DNA from: Bipolaris cookei
Lineage: Eukaryota; Ascomycota; Dothideomycetes; Pleosporales; Pleosporaceae
DNA length: 64,000 nt
Assembly (NCBI GenBank): GCA_002286855.1
Contig: NRSV01000011.1
Span: 1-64,000, forward strand
Direction of reading: 5' to 3'
In this document: positions 20,221 to 31,820 of the stretch, piece by piece
Position numbering within the stretch: position 1 is the stretch's first letter
Layout of the letters: each line of letters begins with the position of its first letter
Position numbers and translations under genes: made by a program
Notes under the pieces: model-generated
Seen by the model: only the letters and a program-made list of their open reading frames with translations
The model's database searches: none
What the model was told of the DNA's origin: nothing

Positions 20221-20334
20221 TATGCAAGGATATATCGATATGAGTTACATCCGATGTTTTGCCAGGACATATCGGCATGAATTACGGCCAACACTATGCC
20301 AGGATATATCGGCATGGGCTACAGCCGATGTATG
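20221..20334. repeat. Tandem repeat, three 36-38 bp units
   Basis: Three diverged units with the core GCCAGGATATATCGGCATG at 20221-20258, 20259-20294 and 20295-20330. They lie inside the foreign segment that splits the LINE. A single ambiguous base (N) occurs at 20421 just downstream. Confidence 0.8.
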
Positions 20335-20903
20335 TCGATATTCTACATGTAACAAGCCCCTGCAATGGTCGTGTACAAAAGACAGTTGTAGAGAGCACAA
20401 CATCAAAGAAAAAGAAGAAGNTATCGTCCATAGCCTTATATTGTATAATATATGCAGTTAAAATCTATCTAATATAGGCCTTTTGGACAAAGATTTACGT
20501 TGAGCTGAGGATTTACGTTGAGCTGCGCAGGACGACGAGCAGAGCGAGGAGCCCGTGCGCACCTAGGGTGTGTTGTAGATAAGCTACTCAGCTATTCCAC
20601 GACAGAATCCGGATGCGCAGTCCACACCCGGACTCTGCGATCAATCAAGTCTATAGTCGATCTATCGCGTGCCAGTCTTTGTAGTTCTTACTGTGGTGTC
20701 TTTTGATTGTTATGGCGATGTGCGAGTAGAGATTGAGCTAGGGCTTTTGGTCAGTGGTGTGGGGGGTGCGTTGCTTTGTAGGAATGTGCTGTGGTAACGG
20801 GGACGGTCGGTATCATCCTGCCTTTAGTGTAAATCTGGTAAGAGTGCTTGTGTCGTGATGCTGGATGTGATCAGAGGATGTGATATGATTCTTTGATTCT
20901 TTT

Positions 20904-20995
20904 AGCTACCCAAAGGCCGTCCAGTCTATCCCGGCTAGCTATCACGAAGGCTACAGGCCAAGTACTACCAATGAAGGCTTCAGCCTCTTACAGTT
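20904..20995. repeat. 92-bp direct repeat, copy 2
   Basis: Perfect second copy of 20090-20181, ending 15 bp before the MITE at 21011. Confidence 0.9.
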
Positions 20996-21010
20996 GGTCT
21001 CTGATATAGC

Positions 21011-21148
21011 CAGAGTTGCTAACAATCAAGTTGATCGGCAGATTGATTCGCGAACGTGCCACATCACGCTCCGTGACGCCATACACGTCCCTGCCTCTGG
21101 CACGTTCGCGAATCAATCTGCCGATCAACTTGATTGTTAGCAACTCTG
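21011..21148. mobile_element. hAT-like MITE, 138 bp
   Basis: Perfect 50 bp inverted arms (21011-21060, starting CAGAGTTGCTAACAATCAAG; 21099-21148, its exact complement) around a 38 bp loop. It is flanked by an exact 8 bp duplication GATATAGC (21003-21010 and 21149-21156). CAGAG termini plus an 8 bp target duplication are the hallmarks of hAT-superfamily elements. No coding capacity, so it would be moved in trans. Perfect arms suggest recent insertion. It sits in the LINE next to the RT fragment. Confidence 0.9.
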
Positions 21149-21461
21149 GATATAGCTGTGGTGCTTGAACTTGAGGCTACTGTCGAAGTAAATTTGTAGC
21201 CATCTAACTAGCTCCTTAGACTGTACTGTTTCTTGATTAGATAGAGCAAGTACTTTACTTTGATCTTTTTTAGATCTTGTCCAGTTAACTAGTTCTGTCT
21301 TTGAACTGTCGAATTGGATAACTAACTCCTCTGCTAGTCTAAAGAGACTCTGGATCTCCCTTTCTAGTAGCTTTATATTTTTCCTTACTGACGTAGACGA
21401 TATAGAAATCTGAAGGTCGTCTATATAGGAGTAGATATACTCCGGAGATATCGCGTGTAAT

Positions 21462-22888
21462 AGTCAAGTAATAGTCAAAGTTGGTGGGGTCTTGGCATCA
21501 TGGCAAACTCGCCCGTCTGGCAAACTCGCCTATCCCAAACGTTATAACTTAGAACTCCAATATAGAGCGACCTCTCTTTTCTCTCTCTTCCTCCCCTCCA
21601 CTCGTCATTTAGTTTAGTCTGCGTACTACAGGCCATTTCACAATTGGTGGCGACCTAGGCGGTGATTTGTTTGCGAGCCCTTAAGACCTGATGTTACTTC
21701 TGCACTACACTATGATTGATCACACGTGACGGATGTGACGGTATCTGGACAGCTTCTGGATTTGAACAAGCGACTATGTGCGGTTAGAGCGACCGTCACA
21801 TTGAATAACAGCCCTCCAAGCTACAATGCGATGTTGAATAATATTATCGACCTGGGGTACGTTGTATTCCCGACTTGACTACTGGAGTAGCGAGCAATGA
21901 ACTTGGTGGGTCATTCTGCTAATTCATGAGTAAGGCAAGTGTATATCAGGAGAACGTCCCTTAGCTATACAGGAATGCACAAGTGAGGGTTGAAGAGCGT
22001 TCACTTGCGATAGCTTGCGACAATCTGTGCAGGGGATTGGGCCTCCCGTATGTCAGGACGGGTTCCTAGAGGAGCCAAGCACGCAGCCATACGCGCCAAC
22101 CACTCAGCCAAAAAGGCAGGCACAAGACAACAAGCTTGGCTTGTTGCTCGCATGGCTGATACTTAAGCTTACTGCGTCCTCGCAGGCTAATAGAGCCTAG
22201 CACTTCTAGCTCCGTGACACCGTAGCGTGAACAAGATCCCGTCGAGTGGTCACCACACCTCTCGAAAATATCTCGAAACCCACGGAAAAGTCATAAAAAA
22301 TAACAGAGATACTTTAAAAAAGCCTGAGGGAAAGCGCGTCTGAAACGGAAAGGCCACTCCGGATATCATAAGAGAAACGCCTTCTTGCCTTTCAGCTAAC
22401 CGTCGGGCACGGAACACTCGGATAACCACCAATAATATCCCGAAACCTTATCGCGGAGCCTAATTCAGACTGTGAATCTCTAATGATTGCGATCTCTGGC
22501 AGTATAAGATGCTCGTGCCCCGGTTCCAAAGTGCTGTTCGCAAACTTAGCCACATGTGCGCTTTCAATTCTCCCATCGTGTTAAAGGGAAGCTGCGAAAT
22601 CGATATGCGAAATCCACTTCTCCGCGGCTTTATCCCCGGGAAAGCTGCAGAGACAGAGTGAATGACTATCGGGCGTAGGAGAGTAAGCAGATGAGAAGCC
22701 TGTTGCACCCGGCAACGTAAGGTAAATACTAAGCTCAAGGGCATCCTGGTAGGCTATCGGTAGGTCTTGTTGCTTTCTCTGTGGTTTACATACACTGCAA
22801 TTTGGTCTGCTTTCGTTATTCAACAATAGACCTGAGTAGAGAAACGAGCCGTGTAGCAGTTGCTAATCCACACACACACACACACACA

Positions 22889-22926
<38 letters not shown>

Positions 22927-23090
22927 GCAATCCTCTCCTTTATGAATCACTCATCGCTGCACTCCAACATTCAGGATATGGTTCATACTTGACCAATGTA
23001 AGATATTCAAATTCAAATCATGTACATGTAACGCTAAAAGAATAGTGCCAGAGCACTATCACATCATGATGCTCCCACCAACAGCCACTC
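21462..23090. other. Intergenic, no gene recognised
   Basis: About 1.6 kb between the LINE and the amino-acid permease gene. Short overlapping ORFs only (for example 22015-22200, 22460-22826), none with a recognisable motif. It contains a CA/CT microsatellite at 22869-22924. Confidence 0.5.
22869..22924. repeat. (CA)n(CT)n compound microsatellite
   Basis: About 11 CA units (22869-22890) run directly into 17 CT units (22891-22924). It lies downstream of the amino-acid permease gene. Likely polymorphic in length. Confidence 0.95.
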
Positions 23091-24727
23091 TTAGTGACCA
23101 CCGCTCGAGTTGGAGTTGTCCGCGCACGACCAAGGCTTGGTGCCGCCATTCTTGTTGTACGAGTCGATGATGCCGACAAGCGAACCATAGGTACCACCAA
23201 TAAGGAGAAACGTACCAGACACAATGACGAAGATGGACCATGCGACCATGCCCTTCCATCTCCAGTCGCGATTGGACCGGTGCCAATTGTCGTACAGCCA
23301 CATGCAGCCCATGGGCTGGAAGCTCATGAGGGTACCGAGGAGTGCGCCGACGAGTGAGACGAGACCACCAAAGACCGGAATTGCGGATGCAATAATGTAG
23401 GCAGTCAGGGAGACGGCGGCGGTATAGCTGAACCAGGTGATCCAGTGCTTAGCGGTGGGGCGGCTGAGGTGCTTTGTTCCGCGCAGGGTGCGGATGAAGA
23501 AGTACTTGGCGACGAGCTATGTGAGATCAGTACATGGTCCGCAAATAGCAAAGAGAAAAAAATGATGGGACTTACGTGAACGACCAGGACGACGGAGGCA
23601 AGCAGACCCGGAAGCGCGAGCCCGTAACACACCTTCTTCATCAAGACACCTGCAGATCCCAGCGCAGGCGACGCGACGTACGATCCGCAGTAGTAGTACA
23701 CAACGACACCGATAGCGATGTAGATCGAGGTCATGACGAACTGACACAGCGACAAGGCCTTGAAGTAGTCCTTGTGGTCCTTCATTTCGGACACGACATT
23801 AAAGTACGCAGGAATGCCGCAGAAGGCGAAGACAATGCTGGATAGAGCAGCCGCGGCCTCAGCGAAGGTGGGCGACTTGAAAAGCTCGAAATCAGACTGC
23901 CAGGGGCCGAATTGAGGCGCTGCAGAGGGGCGATCCTGGATGCTGACTGCAACGGTGAGGGTGATGACTGTAAGTGTTAGGGTACATTCTTTGATACAGA
24001 ACTGTGGGAATACTCACTAGCTGACATGATACCAGCAAGACCAACCCATGCAATCCAAGAAAGCTTTCCCAAAGTCTTGATTGAAGCAAGTGCAAAACCC
24101 ACAAAGCAGGCTACAGCCACGAAGACAGCAGTACACGTGCCATGATCAGACAGTGAGTTCAATCCGATGGAGATACCCAGCATACCGGAGCCAGCAACGC
24201 ACGTCCACACTATTCTCGTCAGTCCACATGGTCAACTTTGGGGTTCTGGAGAACCATGTTTCCATAAGGTAAGGACCCACACAAAGCGAAGGCCAGACCG
24301 AGCACCTCTCGGCCTGCGCGCCCAAACAGCTTCTGCCCCACATCCTCGATACCGTAAGTCTCAGGGTGACGCATCTTGAATGTACCGACCATGTAGCCAG
24401 ACCACAGTGTGATCAAGCCAATGGCAAGCAGCGAGATGATGCCCGGAATGAGGCCCAGGGCATCGAAGGCAGCGGGGATAGACAGCACACCGAGACCGAT
24501 CTGTGTCTTCATCATGATGATGGACGATCCCCACCAGCTGACCTGCTGGGAATCAATATGCATTGAGTAAGAATCATAACATGGAAACATACGCTGCGGT
24601 AGTTGGGCCCTCCCTCAACGACCTCACCAAAGACGGCATCGGTCTGACCCTGGGCGTTGGTGTCCTCAGCCTTAAGCTGGCTACCGTACTCGGTGTCGTC
24701 GCCCTTCTTGTCGTTGAAGAAGCCCAT
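23091..24727 (-). CDS. Mtr-type neutral amino-acid permease (AAAP family)
   Basis: Five exons (24593-24727, 24281-24545, 24018-24209, 23576-23967, 23091-23516) joined by GT-AG introns of 47-71 bp. They close in frame to 469 aa. The N-terminus is hydrophilic (MGFFNDKKGDDTEYGS). The Aa_trans domain begins with WWGSSIIMMKTQIGLGVLSI and carries GISIGLNSLSDHGTCTAVFV, IVFAFCGIPAYFNVVSEM and MKKVCYGLALPGLLASVVLV. About 11 membrane helices are apparent. The layout and motifs match fungal plasma-membrane amino-acid transporters of the Neurospora Mtr type, which import neutral aliphatic and aromatic amino acids by proton symport. Substrate preference is inferred. This is the only multi-exon core-type gene inside the repeat-rich half. 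Confidence 0.88.
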
Positions 24728-27700
24728 GTTGCTCTGATGTCTGATCCGGGGTATCAAGGAGAGATGGCACGCGAGGATGAGGATTGCCTCGAAGGACGAC
24801 GGTACGCACTTTATGCAGAAATCGTCAGCCCGACCGACATCGGCTGGCACAGACCTAGGAACGATGTGGAGGTCACCCACGGCGCGCCTGCGCGCGTTGT
24901 TTCCCCAGGTACGTAAGTCCCCTCGCGGTTGTGGACACTGGTGATGGATGCTCAACACTGACGAATGAGGCGGGAGCCGCGAAAGACCGAGACAAGTGGG
25001 TCTGGAGCCGCATTGAGCCGCAAAAATATGGTGCAGGTACTAGTAGAGCGAGGTTTTGCCGGACTAGGCCTAACGCAGTAAATCGAGTCCCTTTTTTTTG
25101 CATCGTTGAATGTCGCCACTCTCAAGCGCCCGAGGATCGCATGTTGAGCGCGTTCGAGAGCACTCTGGGGGAGCACAGGAGGTGTTGGCATGCCCAAGTG
25201 GCGTCGACAAGCTTCACCATAAAGCCGCCCACCACATCTGCGTGCGACGATAACCACGAGAGCCAGGACCAGAACAGGGACCAAGCATTGCGAACCAAGT
25301 GAAATAGACGCTTATCTTTTGTGGATTTCTGGGCTGACGTTGTGGGACAAGAGTCCGTTTAGATTCATTCAATAATGCCTTTTGAGATAGCGAATTAAGG
25401 GGAATACGTCATTCTTGTGGTATTTTCAGATGAATTGTGTCAACATTGATAGTATACGTGGGTGCGCGTAGAGATAGCAAAGATAGGTTGCGCACATATA
25501 GGAGATTGGAGCCGTGTGAAGATGGGGCAATCAAGTGATGATCACAGTGAAATGGTTTCTTTGATACGACAAGTCGCATTGATATCCAAGTACGCTTCAG
25601 AAGGATGTAGTTCGGAATTCAGCATCATAAGCGCTATTCATGCGACGCGGTATCGCTACATATTGGAATTCGAACCTCAAACAATTCGAAGATAGTCGAG
25701 TGCTGGGACAGTAGATGATACGGTATGCAGCAATGCCTTCCGTCTTTGCATGGTGGTACAAAGCGCTAGAAATTAATTGCGATGGGCGTACTAGACGCGG
25801 AGAAAATTGCAAAACATGGAGGCAGACGTCCGAGCGTATAGTATGTTGGATGCGAGTACAGAAGGTGTATCGACGGGAAGAGGGCTCCGGAGAAATGCAG
25901 GTGGAGAACAGGCCTTCTCCACACTCAACTGCCTTCCTAATAAGTCAAGGGACAGGCAGCTACTCGGTCAACTAGTACGCTGAGTGCGCCTTCTGGAAGC
26001 ATGGCGAAGCATGGCGGAGGCGTGGATGACGCCTGGGCTGACCCGGTGCTGTGGTTGCGACCTGGGGCAGATTTGCTGTTATGTAAAGAGTCGGAGGATG
26101 CCGAGTTTCTCAGTCTGGGGACAGGAATTGTCGTTACGTAAAATGTTCATGGTACGTATAGTAGCCCCAGAGCCTCAATCTGGGGCAGCTGTTGTCGTTA
26201 GGTAACATGTGGTGGTACTAGCGTGCCAAACCCTAGTGGGCCTCGACATACTTACCTGCTCCCAATGCTCTTGCGCATCTTTTCCCCTGCTTCTCCGCCG
26301 TGCGCACCCTCAGCCGGTCCTTGATTCTGCCACCCCCCATGTACTCTCCATGTGTGAACTACTATAACGGGCCGGGGAAAACTACCTAGCTGCAGGTTCT
26401 GCGATGAGGGGCTCCTGTGTGGTAAGCATCTGCGACCGGTCGTCCCGATTCGCCCTTGACGTCGCCTTCGTCGGTGGATTCGGGGAGGAATTTGACTTGG
26501 TTGAGAATACGAATGTACATCCTATTCTGAAAGCGTACATGACCATCCTCGCCAGATCTAACGACAAGACAAGGCAGTATGCTTGGCATAATACCGCTCT
26601 GCTACGGTTGAGAGGAATGCTTCCACGGCTTGACAAAGAAACGGAACAAGCGAGCTGTGTCATTAGGGAACTTACAACCAAAAGCCAAAAAGCGCACACC
26701 GCTAATATGAGAGGACAAAAACGTGCTGCAAGACTTGCTTACAGGAATGATTGTTTCTAACAAGGTCGATATGCAGGAATGCGTATATAAACTGCTAAAT
26801 CTTATAGCAGCGGCGATACGAGATAATCGCGATGCTCAGTGCGTTGCTGAATGAACGCAACACTGTCCGTGACATCATTGTCGGCAACCATGCTGTCATG
26901 GTTGGTATATACGTGGTGATTTCGGGTTGGGATGATCTGAAAGAGCTTAGTCTTGACAAATGAACTTCTCATCCTTTCATAGTTGCTGTTCCTAAGTGAG
27001 AACTTTTCTAACAACGTCGATCCAAGCGTGCCGGGACGCATGGTATAACGGGGCACTTTCTCTTCCGGACCCTCAAATTTCCCTAAGTGTTCTCGAACAC
27101 AAGCAAATACAACGCGCATCTATTCTACAGGCCTTACTTTCTTAGCACGTCAATCTCCGACGCCAAAAACGTGTCGTCAACCATGCTGTCGCTCGCTCTG
27201 TTAATATTGTCCCCAGGCGCCCTTGTCTGTTTGCGACAGCACATATGTGCGAAAAACTCGGTGGGCCAAAGAGAAAGCCAAAAGAGCAAAGATTGAGACT
27301 ACCGCCACGCAAGGTTAACTTAGAGTACTGTAGGCACGTTCCGGTAGTTTCTCCGCGCAGACAGCAAGATCGTCAAAGCTCGTCCTACAGGACGTGTACT
27401 GTTAGCGGCATCTGGTATGCAGTAGCGTACAGTAGCGTGCTCAGATGTCGCCGTATGCTACCGTAACAAATTCGGCGCTATGCCTATAACACTTGGGTGC
27501 TAAAAACAATTGTGGCGCGTGCTAGAACTTCTAGAAACGTGTAAGTCAACGTGCTTAATCGACTTGCATCGTACCTAACTACATGTCCTAAAGCCCTGTT
27601 ATCCATCTATAGTTACTCGTGGCTTCTCTCTAGTGGAAGAAGCTAAGAAACAACAAGAACTATCCTAGATTCACCCAATAACGTAACATAACAACAGCTA

Positions 27701-27865
27701 CCCTCACTAACAGCTCTAGGAGCTTCTAGGCGCTAATACAAAGACTATATATTCGTATGCATCCTCGTCCCTCTCTATTATGAGAGAATTAAGGAGAAAG
27801 AGACGAAGGAAAGCAGAACAGACCTTTGCGTTAATGCGAAAAACACATACAACCGACATAATTTA
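24728..27865. other. Intergenic, no gene recognised
   Basis: About 3.1 kb upstream of the permease. Overlapping ORFs at 24931-25302, 25462-25975 and 26382-26760 lack recognisable domains, signal peptides or convincing splice structure. The first few hundred bases presumably hold the permease promoter. I see no terminal repeats. Confidence 0.45.
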
Positions 27866-28240
27866 AAGGTCTATACTACAAATCCACACTCTTCCAGACC
27901 CGAGGCGGTTCCAGTCTAGTGCTGTGACCCTTCGCGCTTGCGTGCCTGGATGGCGTTTCTCGAAGGCGCGCGCCCAGTTCTTGTTCGGTGGCTTCAGTGG
28001 TCGGGCTCGCTTGGATCGCTGGCGGGCAACGCAGAAGGCGAGGAGGGGCATGAACTTGATCCGCAAGGGCTGCCCTAGATCAGACATCTGTAGGAGGAAC
28101 TTGACCAGCGCATCCTCTTCCTACGGGCTGAGATACTGTTGACTCTGAGCCTTCTCTTCTATCGAGCGGCGGCCTTGGGCACGGGCATGAAGGGTGGAGC
28201 GAGGAACCTCGCCATGGTCTGCAAGAGCACGATAAGAAGT
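27866..28240 (-). pseudogene. N-terminal fragment of another pogo-like transposase
   Basis: The minus strand gives an HTH segment SYRALADHGEVPRSTLHARA and QQYLSP, then a stop. It continues with EEDALVKFLLQMSDLGQPLR, PLLAFCVARQR and PPNKNWARAFEKRHPGTQAR, then VTALDWNR, and is lost at about 27866. This is the HTH_psq plus CENP-B-type N-terminal part of a Tc1/mariner-class fungal transposase, with no DDE core next to it. The sequence differs clearly from elements A-G, so it represents another family. No terminal repeats were found. Confidence 0.7.
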
Positions 28241-28958
28241 GGGCACAGCAGGCGGAAGACCCTTCGCCAACACTTAACTAGCCTTGTCCATGAGAACTAC
28301 AGAGCGGAAGACTAGAGCCAGCACTAAATACGTTGAGGCATCTCCAGACAGCGTAAACGGCGTTGACGGGTGAGGTCGCACTGCAACAGCGAGGCTGAGC
28401 ATCTGGCCGTAGAGGCTTCTAGAAAGCCGCTAGCATGCGCCCCAACCAACTTTAGCATCTGAGTGTTATAAGCATAGCGCCGAATTCATTACGACACGTT
28501 ATACAGACATCTGAGCACGATTCTGCGGGCACCTGGCATGCCAAGAGACACTAGCGAGTCCTAACGCGCTGGAACGCTTTTGGCGATCGTCGTTTTCATC
28601 AGCGGAACTACTAGACTGTAAATTCGTAGATTAAGATACCCTTTCGATCTAGGAATACATTCTTCGAGAACTCTACTTTCTAACAGATCCTCCGACCTTT
28701 GCAGAGACCGTCTGCATTGCGAACAGACAGAGGGTATTAACGAAAGGTCGATTAACAGCGTTGACGAAACGACCGACAGCAAGGGCAACATCGCAAAAAT
28801 TCGTACCGGAGGTTGATAGATACCCTAGAAGAGAAACAGCTGTAGAAGATTGATACGCTGACTGCAGGTCGATAATTATGCAAATGAAAAATAGCGAGGC
28901 TCCGAAGCGAAAATTGTCCCGTTACACCGTGCGTCCCGGCACGCTTGGATTGATATTA
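28241..28958. other. Intergenic debris, no gene
   Basis: About 0.7 kb between the transposase fragment and element G. One 76-codon ORF (28561-28791) has no recognisable feature. Confidence 0.45.
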
Positions 28959-30774
28959 GCGTGTTTCACCAGTGTGCGCCCCACCCCAGTGTGCGCCCCA
29001 CGAAATCATAGTATCTTACCTTCGCAATAGTATTGCGTAACAGCTTCACGGTTTTTCTCATTAAGCAGAACAGAATATTACTCTTCAAACTCATACTATC
29101 TTCTATATCCTTTAATTCTACTTGGTAGGTGCGAGAGTTGTGTCCAGTCTGGCTATAACGTCCGCAGCGCCGTTCACTGTGCGCCCTCTTCCCAGGCGTT
29201 GCACCGTGCTACAGCTTCCACCTTCTGCCTCAGCGATCTGACCAGCTACCTGGCCAACTGTCTGGGGTCCCTCTGACCGTACGTAGCGCCGCTTACGAGT
29301 TTCTCGCTTTGTTGCTTCAACTGTAGCCTCAAGGCGATGGATTGTTTCTCGCATTAACACCATTTCATGAGCTATCTGCTGGGCTCCTTTACTTAACTGC
29401 CGCACCTGCTCATCAGGAGAACTTGTAGAAAACCTTTGCTGGATTTACATGCAGTTTTGAATAGGCGTAGCCTGCGCCTCCGTTTCGCATACGTTGCGCG
29501 GCGTTTTTGGATCCCAGGTGCTTTTTTCTTGCGCTCGCGGAGTTGGTGCACACAGCACGACGTCAAGATGTGATAAAACGACGTTATAATTGTGTGGCGT
29601 AAGTCCAGCACCTCGAAACCCTCCGCAAATATTTTCTGGTGTAACAGCCTTGTGATGGGTCTTTTTGATCGCTGGTAGGAAGGTTTCTTTGCTAATATGG
29701 TGGATGCGATTACGTGCCTAGACCGATATAGCGTCGTCATACGCGCGCTTTAACGGCGAGAAGCAGCCCACATCAAGAGGCTGTAAGAGGTGCGACGAGT
29801 GGGGAGGCATACAAAGGAGGATTATTTTCTTCTCTTCGCAGAGATCTCGGAACTCCACTGAGCAGTGGCTCTCATGGCCGTCAATGAGCAACCTATGCGT
29901 TCCCACAGGGCGCGCATGAGAATCGAAGTGACGGAGCCAGCCAAGCGCTACATTGTTGTTCTTTCGGCAGTTAGAACTAACTTGAATAACCCAGTCGCGT
30001 GGTAGATCCTCTGTAAACCAGGTGGAGATCAGAACCTTGACTGCAAAGATGAGAAAGACTAGGATACGCTTCCCTGTTGCGCTAACGCCTTGTATCAGCG
30101 TAACTCACTCATGATTAGCTGTTTGGATCTTCTTTGATTTCCCTGGTTTGTCTGAGCTTGTGATAACTGACTGTGATAAAATCTTGCTTATCATAAAGCC
30201 AGTTTCATCAAAGATAGATATCGTCGTCCACAATACCCCACTTCTGTTTTGTCGCCTTAACTAGATCGAACCAGCGCTGGATAGCCGCTGGATCCTCGCA
30301 GATAGCTCGCTGTTGATCATAAGGACAGCTCCAGCGCGTATGGAGCTCACGAATTCGCTTAGTAAAGTTATCAACCCAGTTCTTGCCAACAGGGTTGCTC
30401 TCCCGCTCAAGCAATACTTTATCGGCCATTGCTCGCACGTCAGGCTTTGTAGGCACAAATTCTCGCGCAAATTCTTGAAGAATACGCTCAACTATAGCCT
30501 CCTCTTCTAGCTTATTCAGGCGCTTTAAGTTCGCTTCGCAGTCGCGTCGAGAGCGCTTTCCAGCGCGTCGGTCAGATAAAGTACTTTGAGGCACGTCATA
30601 GATAAAAACGCACGTCTTTAACTTTGAATACGTTGCGATTGAATATCAAAAAGAGCAAGCTGAAGATCTGATTCAGTATAGGAACTTTGAGCAGCGTGTT
30701 GTTAAGACATGACGCGTTGTAGTGTCGACGTTGGCGCGCTGGTGGGGCGTGACCGACTCGCTTGTGAACCACGT
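28959..30774 (-). mobile_element. Element G: degraded pogo-type transposon
   Basis: Short imperfect inverted ends, GCGTGTTTCACCAG (from 28959) and ACGTGGTTCACAAG (reverse complement, ending 30774), each directly bordered by TA (28957-28958 and 30775-30776). A GTGTGCGCCCCAC string is duplicated near the left end (28972-28997). The transposase relic lies on the minus strand. Confidence 0.75.
29118..30710 (-). pseudogene. Broken pogo-type transposase (element G)
   Basis: It starts near ATG 30710, followed almost at once by a stop. Frame changes and stops are scattered. Pieces in order: VPQSTLSDRRAGKRSRRD (HTH), VGKNWVDNFTKRIRELH (CENP-B-type HTH), DDDIY then FDETGFM after a frameshift (first Asp), LLIDGHESH (second Asp) and LQPLDVGCFSPLKRAYD (third Asp). 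Stops at about 29718, and the C-terminal coiled region RQLSKGAQQIAHEMVLM ends at 29118. No zinc knuckle could be read at its end, unlike elements B and F. Confidence 0.83.
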
Positions 30775-30776
30775 TA

Positions 30777-31820
30777 TATATATATATTATGTAAGGCGCT
30801 CTGCGAGCACTCATTGTGCCCCTAGCAGAGCCTCTAGAGGGTCAATCTTTTAGCTTGTTTAGCTGGTTTGTCTCCTCCGACTCGCCGCTCTGGGTAATCT
30901 GGTGGAGATTCTGGTGTCTGTCACGTGACTAAGCGCTATCCGAATACGAATGTCTCCATTATCTTGGCACGGTTGGGCGGTCAATGAGCACAGAGATTCT
31001 CAAAGCCGATTAGATCGTGTATTTTTGGACGCGAAAGCATAGTATTTACCATAAAAGTCTTTATACTTACTGAAAGTAGAGCATTGAACAAGGACTATAG
31101 AGACATGCGGTGCGAAACGGGCCTAGCAGCGCCTAATGTTGTGCGTTCCATGCCGTGACCGGCTAAGTCGGCCTAGTTTCACCCTCAGGTTTTCCTACGT
31201 CTCAGGGATTGTCGATGCTCATGTTTGAGGTCGTAGGAAGCGTTACAAATGCAGGGCAATAATGCATCGGTTCGCCTGTCTATTCAAGTTTGATTAGTCT
31301 TGCACGGATGTGCTGTCAGTGTAAGATTGAACCATGATAGGGTTTTGCGTCTACCACGTAGTATGTACGTGCTAACTCAGAACATCAATCTCGAAATACA
31401 ACACGGAGATTTCCCTTTGAGCATCGCATATGACATGCCATTCATCCGGCAATAGTTCTCTACACTTGCCTTGGCAGCTACAATTCGCGCGCAACAAGTA
31501 TCGTTTTGAGCAAGTTGCTCCGCGATTCAGTGGATCCCTCAGGGCCAAACGTTTTAGATGTGCGTGATGCACTGCCTCAGGAACGACAGCCCTGAGAGCT
31601 GCATATCAACACATAGCCAAGTATCGTCAATGCTGCCATACTCGAACAGTATAAAGAGGGTAAAGACTCCTGTGACATACTGATTCTCAAGCCAGTCTTC
31701 CAAGTCAATCTTCAGATCTACATTTGTCTATTCTCTCCCGCTGTGCGGATTACTTTCTCTCTACAACACTTTCCAAAACACCAATCGATTAATCATAACT
31801 TAACACCACATTTCGCCAAA
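30777..31820. other. Intergenic between element G and effector-like gene
   Basis: About 1 kb with no recognised gene; one 66-codon minus-strand ORF at 31372-31572 lacks features. The last 150 bp contain TATAAAG (31651-31657) and CT-rich leader sequence upstream of the ATG at 31821, consistent with the promoter of the secreted protein gene. Confidence 0.5.

Larger units (their letters stand above)
17936..21461 (-). mobile_element. Tad-like LINE remnant, 5'-truncated and interrupted
   Basis: Minus-strand ORF2 remains of a non-LTR retrotransposon. 21157-21461 encodes the RT palm and thumb with YIDDLQISISSTSVRKNI and LVNWTRSK. After a roughly 1.1 kb interruption (19925-21156) the frame resumes with GLSVRAARQLYLACVTSIPD and CKKILGSFRTSPAIS. 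An RNase H domain follows (19262-19471 and 18667-19095, with VGVAFYKG, ITLGLEKAIDLV, MHADNRAAI and WVSGHQGVTGNEKANTLAK). The C-terminal zinc-type region CPCNYRTIQDPARILLSC and a stop at 18176 close the ORF. The first RNase H acidic motif is altered (YSYAS). The 3' end is an (AAT)n tail at 17937-17951, as in I/Tad-type elements. No RT fingers or ORF1 upstream: 5' truncated. Confidence 0.85.

Noticed and set aside
22869..22924. Possible CRISPR-like or telomeric repeat
   Set aside because: Simple dinucleotide microsatellite without spacers; no telomere hexamer arrays or CRISPR arrays were seen anywhere.
24931..25302. ORFs on both strands upstream of the permease
   Set aside because: Fall in the promoter and 5' region; composition and lack of motifs give no support.
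26382..26760. Overlapping ORFs on both strands, hydrophobic on the minus strand
   Set aside because: No family motif, no credible splice structure, and both strands are open over the same DNA.
29393..29740. Separate 115-codon gene
   Set aside because: Out-of-frame shadow of the broken transposase of element G.
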